Assembly (NCBI GenBank): GCA_041178325.1
Contig: JBEGVN010000007.1
Span: 1-15,056, forward strand
From: UBA6136 sp041178325
Lineage (GTDB): Bacteria > Pseudomonadota > Gammaproteobacteria > Methylococcales > Methylococcaceae
DNA length: 15,056 bases
Direction: 5' to 3'
The notes below the pieces were generated by a model. It did not search any database. It saw nothing but the letters and a program-made list of their open reading frames with translations, and was not told the DNA's origin. Below are positions 7,059 to 13,436 of this stretch, piece by piece; the stretch's first letter is position 1; each line of letters opens with the position of its first letter. The position numbers were made by a program, and so were the translations under genes.

Positions 7059-8537
7059 ATGACGCCCCAGGAATTTGATCACTACGCTCACGAAGGCTAC
7101 AACCGCATTCCGGTGTGGCGCGAGGTCCTGGCGGACCTGGATACCCCTTTAAGTGCCTATCTCAAGCTGGCCAACCGGCCTTATGGGTATCTGTTTGAAT
7201 CCGTCCATGGCGGCGAGCAGTGGGGACGTTACTCGATCATCGGTTTACCGTCCCGAAGAGTCCTCAAGGTTCGGGGTTCGGTGATTGAACTCGAGTCTGA
7301 TGGCGTTGTGGTTGAACACCTCACGGTCGAGGATCCACTCGACTGGATTCGAAACTTCTCGGAAGGATTCAAGGTCCCTACCATTGAGGGGCTCCCGCGC
7401 TTCACGGGTGGATTGGTGGGCTACTTTGGCTATGAAACCATCCACTACATTGAGCCCCGGCTCAAAAGCGAAAAGCCGGATCCTTTGGGGGTTCCTGACA
7501 TCCTTTTGATGGTCTCCGAAGACGTTCTGGTTTTTGATAACCTCAAGGGTCGCCTGATCGTCATCACCCACGCTGATCCTTCAGAGGTTGATGCGCAAAG
7601 CCGCGCCGAGAGCCGTCTCGATGACCTCATCCGAAGGCTGAGAGAAACCCGCCTTCCAGAGGTCCAACAGGCTTCGGGTCGAGACGTTGACGAGTCTGAA
7701 TTTGTCTCAGGTTTTACCCAGGTGGGATTCGAACGCGCCGTTGGCAAGGTCAAGGAATACATTGTCGATGGCGATGTGATGCAGGTTGTTCTCTCGCAGC
7801 GAATGTCCATTCCGTTTGCAGCGCCAGCGCTCGATCTCTATCGTGCGCTGCGGTCTCTTAATCCCTCGCCCTATATGTTCCATCTGGATCTGGGCGACTT
7901 CCAGATTGTGGGTTCCTCACCTGAAATCCTGGTTCGGCTCGAAGATGACACCGTGACCGTGCGCCCCATCGCAGGAACCCGTCGCCGGGGCCGCACTCCG
8001 GAAGAGGACCTGGCACTGGAGCGCGATCTTCTGGCCGATCCCAAGGAAATTGCCGAACATTTGATGCTCATCGATCTTGGGCGGAATGATGCGGGTCGCG
8101 TTGCCGAGACGGGGACGGTCAAGGTGACCGACAAGATGATCATCGAACGCTATTCCCACGTCATGCATATCGTTTCAAACGTGACGGGAAGGCTTCTGGC
8201 TGACAAGGATGCCTTTGATGTGCTTCGGGCCACATTCCCCGCTGGCACGGTAAGTGGTGCGCCCAAGATTCGGGCGATGGAAATCATCGACGAACTTGAA
8301 CCCGTCAAGCGGGGCGTCTATTCCGGGGCGGTCGGCTACATCGGCTGGTCCGGAAATCTCGACACCGCCATTGCCATTCGCACGGCCGTCATCAAGGACG
8401 GCACCCTCCATATTCAGGCCGGGGCAGGGGTTGTTTATGACTCCATTCCGCTTAATGAATGGGAGGAAACTCTCAACAAGGGGCGGGCTGTTTTTCGTGC
8501 TGTTGCCCTTGCCGAAAAGGGCCTGGATCTTAGCTGA
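7059..8537 (+). CDS. trpE: Anthranilate synthase component I
   Basis: TrpE turns chorismate plus ammonia (delivered by the TrpG glutaminase) into anthranilate, the first committed step to tryptophan. The 492-residue length is typical. The N-terminus EGYNRIPVWREVLADLDTP (12-30) is family-like. The tryptophan-feedback region is present as YLFESVHGGE (44-53, Ser48). The chorismate-binding C-terminal domain shows SSPEILVRL, RPIAGTRRRG, LIDLGRND, FPAGTVSGAPKIRAMEIID (393-411) and IQAGAGVVYDS (59th residue of the final block onward). The start has only an A-rich leader (A7 just upstream) and no clear Shine-Dalgarno site, but the N-terminal match supports ATG 7059. No trpG follows: the next gene is an unrelated secreted protein after a 208-nt gap. 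Confidence 0.96.
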   Translation: MTPQEFDHYAHEGYNRIPVWREVLADLDTPLSAYLKLANRPYGYLFESVHGGEQWGRYSIIGLPSRRVLKVRGSVIELESDGVVVEHLTVEDPLDWIRNFSEGFKVPTIEGLPRFTGGLVGYFGYETIHYIEPRLKSEKPDPLGVPDILLMVSEDVLVFDNLKGRLIVITHADPSEVDAQSRAESRLDDLIRRLRETRLPEVQQASGRDVDESEFVSGFTQVGFERAVGKVKEYIVDGDVMQVVLSQRMSIPFAAPALDLYRALRSLNPSPYMFHLDLGDFQIVGSSPEILVRLEDDTVTVRPIAGTRRRGRTPEEDLALERDLLADPKEIAEHLMLIDLGRNDAGRVAETGTVKVTDKMIIERYSHVMHIVSNVTGRLLADKDAFDVLRATFPAGTVSGAPKIRAMEIIDELEPVKRGVYSGAVGYIGWSGNLDTAIAIRTAVIKDGTLHIQAGAGVVYDSIPLNEWEETLNKGRAVFRAVALAEKGLDLS

Positions 8538-8589
8538 ACCCAGACGCTGCAAGGGGTTGGCGAGGCATTGATCTCGTCAATCTCTGACT

Positions 8590-8607
8590 TCCAATTTATG
8601 AATTGGA
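8590..8607. repeat. Inverted repeat after trpE (7-bp arms, 4-nt loop)
   Basis: TCCAATT (8590-8596) and AATTGGA (8601-8607) pair perfectly around TATG. It lies about 50 nt after the trpE stop and no T run follows. It may be an operator or an mRNA 3' structure. It is A/T-rich and short, so a chance occurrence is possible. Confidence 0.4.
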
Positions 8608-8641
8608 CTTGATCTTCCCGTCAAATCGAAAATGCCTCCGA

Positions 8642-8684
8642 ACGTAACGGCACCCCTGTGTGGGGCAGGGGTGTGTTGTTACGT
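8642..8684 (+). terminator. Two-tier inverted repeat, possible trpE terminator
   Basis: The inner arms CACCCCTG (8651-8658) and CAGGGGTG (8666-8673) pair over 8 bp around a 7-nt loop. The outer arms ACGTAAC (8642-8648) and GTTACGT (8678-8684) pair over 7 bp, and the two tiers are separated by a small internal loop. The inner stem is followed by TGTTGTTA, a poor U-rich tract, so it could act as a weak intrinsic terminator for trpE. The long outer pairing could equally mark a protein-binding site or a dispersed repeat. Confidence 0.4.
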
Positions 8685-8686
8685 AT

Positions 8687-8716
8687 ACAGGATCGAACTG
8701 CTTTGATCGATCCTGT
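8687..8716 (+). promoter_or_regulatory. Perfect 10-bp inverted repeat in the leader of the secreted-protein gene
   Basis: ACAGGATCGA (8687-8696) and TCGATCCTGT (8707-8716) are exact complements around a 10-nt loop. The structure starts 2 nt after the previous inverted repeat and ends 29 nt before ATG 8746. As RNA it would be a stable 5' leader hairpin protecting the transcript. As DNA it could be an operator. No convincing sigma-70 promoter could be placed around it. Confidence 0.5.
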
Positions 8717-8745
8717 TCGTCACGATAACGATCGGAGAATTGACG

Positions 8746-9558
8746 ATGAGGAAGATTGCTTCTTACGCTGGCCTTGCGATGCTGGTGATCTCTGGCAACC
8801 TGTGGGCAGCCTGTTCTGATATCAGCTGGACTGCCCTCAACAACGCGGTCTCTGCAGCGGCTGCAGCCGGCGGTGCTACCGGGGGTTATGGCCTCAACAT
8901 GTGGGCCACGGTGGTTGATCCAACCGGGGCCGTCTGCTGGGTGACCACCAACGGAACTCCTGGCGCGGATGCAGGAAATAGCGAATGGCTGGGTAGCCGC
9001 GTGATTTCCGCTCAGAAGGCCAATACGGCGAACGCCTTTAGCCTCGATGGCTATGCAATTTCAACCGCAAACCTTTACAGCGCGGTTCAGCCAGGTGGAA
9101 GCCTCTATGGTCTTCAGGCCAGTAACCCCGTGGATGCGACCATCGCCTATGCCGGAAGCCCTGCGAAGTACGGGACGATCAATGACCCGTTGCGAGGCAA
9201 GAAAATTGGCGGCGTCAATGTCTTCGGCGGCGGACTTGCACTTTATGCCAACGGCAAGAAAGTGGGCGCGCTCGGCGTATCGGGGGATACCTCCTGCCGC
9301 GACCACGCCTTTGCATGGCGCATTCGTTCGGCGCTGGGGATGCAACCGGCTGGCGTGGGTATCACTACGGTGAATCTGGACGCGGCGGGCACCAAGCAGA
9401 CGCCATTACCCGGTGCCACGGTCGGGGATGAAATGATTCTGGGTACGCCCAATGGCGCGTCTAACTACTGGAATGCGTGGGCACAGCCCTATTGCCCGAA
9501 TTCCATACCGGCAATCAGTGGTGCGAACGGAACTCTAGCGACTCCTTCGGCACAGTAA
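8746..9558 (+). CDS. Secreted GlcG/HbpS-family (DUF336) protein, putative heme- or cofactor-binding
   Basis: The product is 270 residues from ATG 8746, with GGAG 8 nt upstream. TTG 8740 is also open but sits too close to that site. A Sec signal peptide is clear: RK at residues 2-3, hydrophobic core about 7-17, cleavage near NLWA/A (residues 21-22). The mature part begins ACSDISW and contains the DUF336 core NVFGGGLALYANGKKVGALGVSGDTSCRDHAF, split as 158-179 and 180-189. In cytosolic relatives the loop after GVSG carries a different set of residues. Cys23, Cys64, Cys184 and Cys250 are the only cysteines, so two periplasmic disulfides are possible. HbpS from Streptomyces binds heme, while GlcG sits in glycolate operons with unclear function. 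Ligand and role here are unknown. The gene stands alone between inverted repeats. Confidence 0.75.
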   Translation: MRKIASYAGLAMLVISGNLWAACSDISWTALNNAVSAAAAAGGATGGYGLNMWATVVDPTGAVCWVTTNGTPGADAGNSEWLGSRVISAQKANTANAFSLDGYAISTANLYSAVQPGGSLYGLQASNPVDATIAYAGSPAKYGTINDPLRGKKIGGVNVFGGGLALYANGKKVGALGVSGDTSCRDHAFAWRIRSALGMQPAGVGITTVNLDAAGTKQTPLPGATVGDEMILGTPNGASNYWNAWAQPYCPNSIPAISGANGTLATPSAQ

Positions 9559-9568
9559 GGTGGGGCAA

Positions 9569-9594
9569 GGATGTCCTCCATCTGGGGGACATCC
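9569..9594 (+). repeat. Hairpin between the secreted-protein stop and its terminator
   Basis: GGATGTCC (9569-9576) and GGACATCC (9587-9594) pair over 8 bp. Pairing continues inward through TCC/GGG with one G-T wobble to an ATCT loop, giving 11 bp. No T run follows, so it is more likely a 3' mRNA stabiliser ahead of the true terminator. Confidence 0.5.
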
Positions 9595-9602
9595 GGATTG
9601 TG

Positions 9603-9640
9603 AAAGGGGATACAGGTCCGTGCCTGTATCCCCTTTTTTT
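9603..9640 (+). terminator. Strong intrinsic terminator
   Basis: AAAGGGGATACAGG (9603-9616) pairs over 14 bp with the sequence at 9623-9636 around a 6-nt loop TCCGTG, and a run of seven T ends the element (9634-9640). It ends transcription of the secreted-protein gene just before the convergent LysR gene. Read from the other strand it has only three T after the stem, so it would be a poor terminator for the regulator. Confidence 0.9.
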
Positions 9641-9644
9641 CGGA

Positions 9645-10580
9645 TTAGATTTTGACGCTGCCGTCGCGAAATCCGGCAATGACCTCGGAGCAAAGGTTGC
9701 GAAACCAGCTGAGGGCAGGATCTTGGTTAAAGGAGCGGTGCCAGGTCAGAATCGAATGGTTGGTCAGCTGTTTGAAGGGAAGTTCATACGCTTCGATGGG
9801 GTAGCAGTCTTTCATTCGTTGAATAAAGGACCAGGGCATTAAAGCCACAAGGTCCGTCTGGCTCAGAAGCACCGGTACCATAGGGACACTGGGGACCTCG
9901 AGTTGAGTGGCCTCTTCGGCTTTGCGAATAAACTCCTGAAACTCGGCCACTTCGGATTCATGAGTGGAGTCGTGAACCCAAAGGTACTTCTCGCGGAGAA
10001 GTTCCTCGACGGAAGGGTTTTGGGTGATGCGGGGATGACCCTGCCGAACGGCAATCGCAATTTTGAAATCGAGACAAAATTCGACCTCCAGCATGGGATC
10101 AACCACATTCGATTTGGTAATCGCAACATCGATTTTCTGTTCTCGAAGCAGACTTGGAATCTCGGTCAAAGAGTCGACATGCGAGATAGTCATGCGTGCA
10201 TCAGGAGCTTCCGCCTGAAGGCGTTTGAAAATGGCACCTCCGAGGAGATAACCGCTACCGTAGGCGATGGCGATAGTAAAATTCCGACGCGTGGATTGCG
10301 GATCGAAGGCTTCTTTTGCGAAGAACTCGGCCCGTATCAGATCCAGTGCCTGATGGACTTGAACATAGAGTTCGTCGGCCTTGGTGGTGGACTGAATTGA
10401 TCGGCTGCCATAAAAAAGACGATCGTTCACCAAGTGACGCAATCGGCTGATGGCGTTGCTGATGGCTGGCTGACTCATATACAGCCGCTCTGATGCCTTC
10501 TGTTGGCTCCTCTCTTCATAGACCGCTTCAAAGACGGTCAGGAGATTAAGATCCAGCTTTCTAAGACTAATCGAGGACAA
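9645..10580 (-). CDS. LysR-type transcriptional regulator, paralogue 1
   Basis: The product is about 311 residues. It has an N-terminal winged helix-turn-helix (about 8-66, with the LysR core SQQKASERLYMSQPAISNAI) and a periplasmic-binding-protein-like effector domain (about 95-300) that would bind an unidentified small molecule. Two TTG starts are possible. TTG 10580 has GGGAG 8 nt upstream and aligns exactly with the second paralogue. TTG 10595 has AGGA 5 nt upstream and adds five residues. The sequence resembles the NodD/LeuO-like branch. It is co-directional with paralogue 2, 133-148 nt downstream of it, with its own candidate promoter and operator in the gap. It converges on the secreted-protein gene. 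Target genes are unknown. Confidence 0.9.
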   Translation of the reverse strand: MSSISLRKLDLNLLTVFEAVYEERSQQKASERLYMSQPAISNAISRLRHLVNDRLFYGSRSIQSTTKADELYVQVHQALDLIRAEFFAKEAFDPQSTRRNFTIAIAYGSGYLLGGAIFKRLQAEAPDARMTISHVDSLTEIPSLLREQKIDVAITKSNVVDPMLEVEFCLDFKIAIAVRQGHPRITQNPSVEELLREKYLWVHDSTHESEVAEFQEFIRKAEEATQLEVPSVPMVPVLLSQTDLVALMPWSFIQRMKDCYPIEAYELPFKQLTNHSILTWHRSFNQDPALSWFRNLCSEVIAGFRDGSVKI

Positions 10581-10588
10581 GGGGCTTT

Positions 10589-10593
10589 CTCCC
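10589..10593 (-). promoter_or_regulatory. Ribosome binding site for the TTG start at 10580
   Basis: Reading the minus strand, GGGAG (10593 to 10589) is followed by 8 nt and then TTG at 10580. The rival TTG 10595 overlaps the region and uses a weaker AGGA. Confidence 0.45.
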
Positions 10594-10640
10594 AAGTTGA
10601 TCCTGTGACGTGGTCGATTGGATACCTAATTGATGTCACA

Positions 10641-10646
10641 AGTATA
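10641..10646 (-). promoter_or_regulatory. Candidate -10 element for LysR paralogue 1
   Basis: On the minus strand the hexamer is TATACT, five of six bases of the sigma-70 consensus, about 60 nt before the regulator start. No good -35 stands 16-18 bp upstream, as expected of a promoter that depends on an activator bound further out. Confidence 0.35.
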
Positions 10647-10689
10647 AGTCAGTTGGGATGCACTGAAGACCCAGTAAGAAACCATCATC

Positions 10690-10702
10690 TGATTCAGAAT
10701 CA
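10690..10702. promoter_or_regulatory. Perfect T-N11-A palindrome, candidate LysR operator
   Basis: TGATTCAGAATCA is a perfect 13-bp palindrome with 6-bp arms around a central A, and it fits the LysR T-N11-A box exactly. Its centre lies about 62 bp upstream of the start point implied by the candidate -10 at 10641-10646, close to the usual -65 recognition site of LysR autoregulation. Binding is inferred from pattern and spacing only. Confidence 0.45.
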
Positions 10703-10728
10703 TTGCAAGGTCTGAGGGAAACTCCTTG

Positions 10729-11679
10729 TTACTGGTGAACGTCAGGGTAGAGGGACTCCAGGCGCTGTCTGATCTCTTGAAACGTCAAAATACAGGTTTC
10801 GCGAAACCAGATCTGACTCGGATCCTTTTCAAAGGCACGGTGCCAGAGCAGGTTGGCGTGGCTGACCACTTTCTGGAGAGGCAGAGGGAATATGACCAGT
10901 TTGTAACGCTCGGCCATGATGTCTGCGTGTACTCTGGGGATTAATGCCACGAGATCGGAGCGTTCCAGCACCACGGGAAGCATCAGTGCATTGGGGACCT
11001 CCATTCTGGATCGGTTCTTCGAAATCTCCATCAGTTTCCGAAGATCCTGCGTATTGGTGCTGCATGAGAAATCATGCACGGACACATATTCCTCCGCCTC
11101 AAGAGCTTCAACTGAAGGGGCGCTTTGAATTCTGGGGTGGTCTTTACGAACGACAGCCACCATCTCAAAGTTAAGGCAAAGTTCGCTCACAATCATCGGG
11201 TCATCAAAATCCCTGTGGGAGACTGCAAGGTCAATGCGCTGCTCCCTCAGTAATTTCGGGATTTCATCCTGAGGATCAATGGTTCGGATGGTTAATCTTG
11301 CGTTGGGAGCGAGACTATCGAGCTGTTGAAAAATCGGAGATCCCAGAATGAAGCCGCTGGCATAGCTAATCGCAATGGTAAATGTGCGACGTGTCTTTTG
11401 TGGATCAAAATGGTCCTTGCTGAGGACTTCGGTCCGTATCAGCGTCAGGGCTTCATGGACCTGCGGATAGAGTTCATCCGCTTTTTGGGTGGTCTGGATC
11501 GTTTTATTGCCATAAAAGAGGCGATCATCGAGCAGGGTTCTTAGCCTGCTGATTGCATTGCTAATGGCAGGTTGGCTCATGTAAAGGCGTTCGGATGCCT
11601 TCTGTTGGCTTCTCTCTTCATAGACCGCCTCAAAGATGGTCAGAAGATTGAGATCCATGCGTCGGAGGTTGATCGTCAT
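10729..11679 (-). CDS. LysR-type transcriptional regulator, paralogue 2
   Basis: The product is 316 residues from ATG 11679; a TTG directly before it is also open. The winged helix-turn-helix covers about residues 5-64. Residues 17-47, which include the recognition helix, are identical to residues 18-48 of paralogue 1, although the underlying codons differ at many third positions. The effector domain (about 90-300) is clearly related but more diverged, with shared landmarks such as FTIAI, DVA/DLA, RKDHPRI and DLVALIP. The pair therefore looks like an old tandem duplication in which DNA recognition was kept and ligand sensing changed. It starts 37-40 nt after the HerA-like gene on the same strand, so it could be read from the same transcript. 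Confidence 0.92.
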   Translation of the reverse strand: MTINLRRMDLNLLTIFEAVYEERSQQKASERLYMSQPAISNAISRLRTLLDDRLFYGNKTIQTTQKADELYPQVHEALTLIRTEVLSKDHFDPQKTRRTFTIAISYASGFILGSPIFQQLDSLAPNARLTIRTIDPQDEIPKLLREQRIDLAVSHRDFDDPMIVSELCLNFEMVAVVRKDHPRIQSAPSVEALEAEEYVSVHDFSCSTNTQDLRKLMEISKNRSRMEVPNALMLPVVLERSDLVALIPRVHADIMAERYKLVIFPLPLQKVVSHANLLWHRAFEKDPSQIWFRETCILTFQEIRQRLESLYPDVHQ

Positions 11680-11684
11680 CAATA

Positions 11685-11696
11685 TTCTCGCGAGAA
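11685..11696. repeat. 12-bp perfect palindrome before the LysR paralogue 2 start
   Basis: TTCTCGCGAGAA reads the same on both strands and lies 5 nt upstream of ATG 11679. GGAG stands just beyond it (11697-11700, minus strand), too far from the ATG unless the palindrome folds. The GAGA inside the palindrome is the better-placed ribosome site. It may be an operator or a translational control element. Confidence 0.4.
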
Positions 11697-11719
11697 CTCC
11701 TTATGGCTTGGATCTCTGA

Positions 11720-13423
11720 TTATGAAGGAGCCTTCTGGCCTTGGCGACGCCATCGGTTGACCGTTCGTGTGACCGAGTCAGATTCATCGGAAATTTGACT
11801 CCACGCCTCAGAGTATGAGGGATCTTCAGAGCGTGGTCGTTTGGATTCTTCGAGATATTCCAGGGAAACTCGTAAAGGGACGACGACCCCTTCGCCACTA
11901 ATGATACATTCGCGGTTCCTCAGCGCTGAGACGGTATCAATGTATCCCCGTGCACTGTCGGGTAAGGTCAGTCTGACCCGTTCCTGATCGTTCTCACTGT
12001 TCAGTCTCAAGGTGATGTAGGTTCCGCACTGCGAGAGTGCCGTCTCTGAAAGTTCACTTGGTCTTTGGGAAACGAGTCCTAACGAAACGCCGTATTTTCG
12101 CCCTTCTTTTGCGATGCGTTCCAGATTTTTCCTGACGTGAAGATTATTGATATGAGGCTGGGAGGAGAGGTAGCGTTGTGCTTCCTCGCAGACCAGAAGG
12201 ATCGGCTGAATCTTTTCCTCCCGGCCCCAGATTGCAAAATCCAGTATCAAACGCGAGAGGAGCCCGACAACGGTGTAGATGATTTCGGAGGGCATTCCGG
12301 AAAGATCAATGATGGAAAGCGGTTTTCCTCGTGCTGGAATTCGGAGAATTCGGGCAATGAACTCCTCCATGGAGGCCGCTGCCAACGTTCGGTCGAACAT
12401 GAAGCTGAACCGGGAATCCCTCAGCGTTTCCTCGATCGAAATCTTCAGTCGATTGTAGTGGGGAACCAATGAAGACTTCTCAAGCTTACCCATTTCCTGG
12501 TTAAGAGCATCCAGAAGATCGCCAATCTGATAATGAAGTGGGCTGTCGACGGTGATTGCGCCCATGCTCATGGCCAAATTGCTTTTTGAGCGCGCAATCA
12601 GGAGGCATTTGCCAAGAACATCGCGGTTGATCTCCTTCTCAAACCCCTCGGAGTGAATGAACACGTCACAGTGTTCCTCGAAATTCATTAACCAGTAAGG
12701 GAGCCGAATATTTTCGGTGCTGAAGGTTTCACCGAGACCCTCGAAGGCCTTGCTGTATTCACCATGAGGGTCGAGAACCAAAACATGTGCACCGGGCGAT
12801 TGCTCAAGAATTTTGTGCAAGATCAGCGCCATGGTGGTGGACTTTCCGGTCCCTGTAGAGCCGAGAACTGCAAAGTGCATGCTGAGCATGGGATCGATCA
12901 GCAGGGACGCCCGGGTGCTTGTGGTTGGGAAGATGTGTCCGATTTCAATGTGCGGCGCGTCACCTGATGAGAATGCTTTTTCAAGAATCTCAGAGGTTGC
13001 ACAGTACACCCGATCCCCGGGGCGCGGATATTGGGTGATGCCACGTCGGAAAGACGCAATGCCGTTTTTTGTTGCCGTTCCTTCACCCAAAAAGTCGATG
13101 GTCACGGTCAATAACAACTCATCTTGTGCATTGATGGTGATTTCCCGCAGATTTGCGAGAAGGCATCGTCCATCGACATAGAGTCTCAGAATGCTTCCGG
13201 GGGCCCCGCATCGCGCAATCGCGGTGTCCTCATGATCACGAAGCAGGTTAAGGATGTGGCCGTCGAGGCTACATGTTGCACTGTTGCCGTCGACGGAACT
13301 GAGAGTGCCAATGGCAAACTCATCGTTATCCAAGAACGGATTTTCTGAGTGATGTGGTTCAAAGTCGTCGTCCATGTCGCGCTCAAACAACGCATCATTT
13401 TCGGGGTCATGCATGTTGGTCAT
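11720..13423 (-). CDS. HerA/FtsK-type hexameric ATPase (HAS-barrel plus DUF87 ATPase)
   Basis: The 567-residue protein has an acidic N-terminal leader (1-35) and then a HAS-barrel-like beta domain (about 36-170) with IGTLSSVDGNSATC. The RecA-like core follows: Walker A GSTGTGKST (188-196), DPHGEY (218-223), Walker B ILLVCEEAQRY (408-418), an Arg-rich segment LERIAKEGRKYG (434-445) and the sensor SLGLVSQRPSELSETALSQ (447-465). The C-terminal tail is charged. Relatives translocate double-stranded DNA. Archaeal HerA works with the NurA nuclease in end resection, and bacterial ones pair with Sir2-like or other nucleases in phage defence. No nuclease gene is adjacent here. ATG 13423 directly follows GTGGG; ATG 13414 would give better spacing (9 nt). 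It starts 13 nt after the fusion-protein stop, so the two are probably cotranscribed. Confidence 0.88.
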   Translation of the reverse strand: MTNMHDPENDALFERDMDDDFEPHHSENPFLDNDEFAIGTLSSVDGNSATCSLDGHILNLLRDHEDTAIARCGAPGSILRLYVDGRCLLANLREITINAQDELLLTVTIDFLGEGTATKNGIASFRRGITQYPRPGDRVYCATSEILEKAFSSGDAPHIEIGHIFPTTSTRASLLIDPMLSMHFAVLGSTGTGKSTTMALILHKILEQSPGAHVLVLDPHGEYSKAFEGLGETFSTENIRLPYWLMNFEEHCDVFIHSEGFEKEINRDVLGKCLLIARSKSNLAMSMGAITVDSPLHYQIGDLLDALNQEMGKLEKSSLVPHYNRLKISIEETLRDSRFSFMFDRTLAAASMEEFIARILRIPARGKPLSIIDLSGMPSEIIYTVVGLLSRLILDFAIWGREEKIQPILLVCEEAQRYLSSQPHINNLHVRKNLERIAKEGRKYGVSLGLVSQRPSELSETALSQCGTYITLRLNSENDQERVRLTLPDSARGYIDTVSALRNRECIISGEGVVVPLRVSLEYLEESKRPRSEDPSYSEAWSQISDESDSVTRTVNRWRRQGQKAPS

Positions 13424-13436
13424 CCCACGATTAGTT

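Noticed and set aside
8684..8689. TATACA as the -10 of the secreted-protein gene
   Set aside because: No -35-like hexamer stands 16-18 bp upstream, and the hexamer lies between two inverted repeats, so the match is weak.
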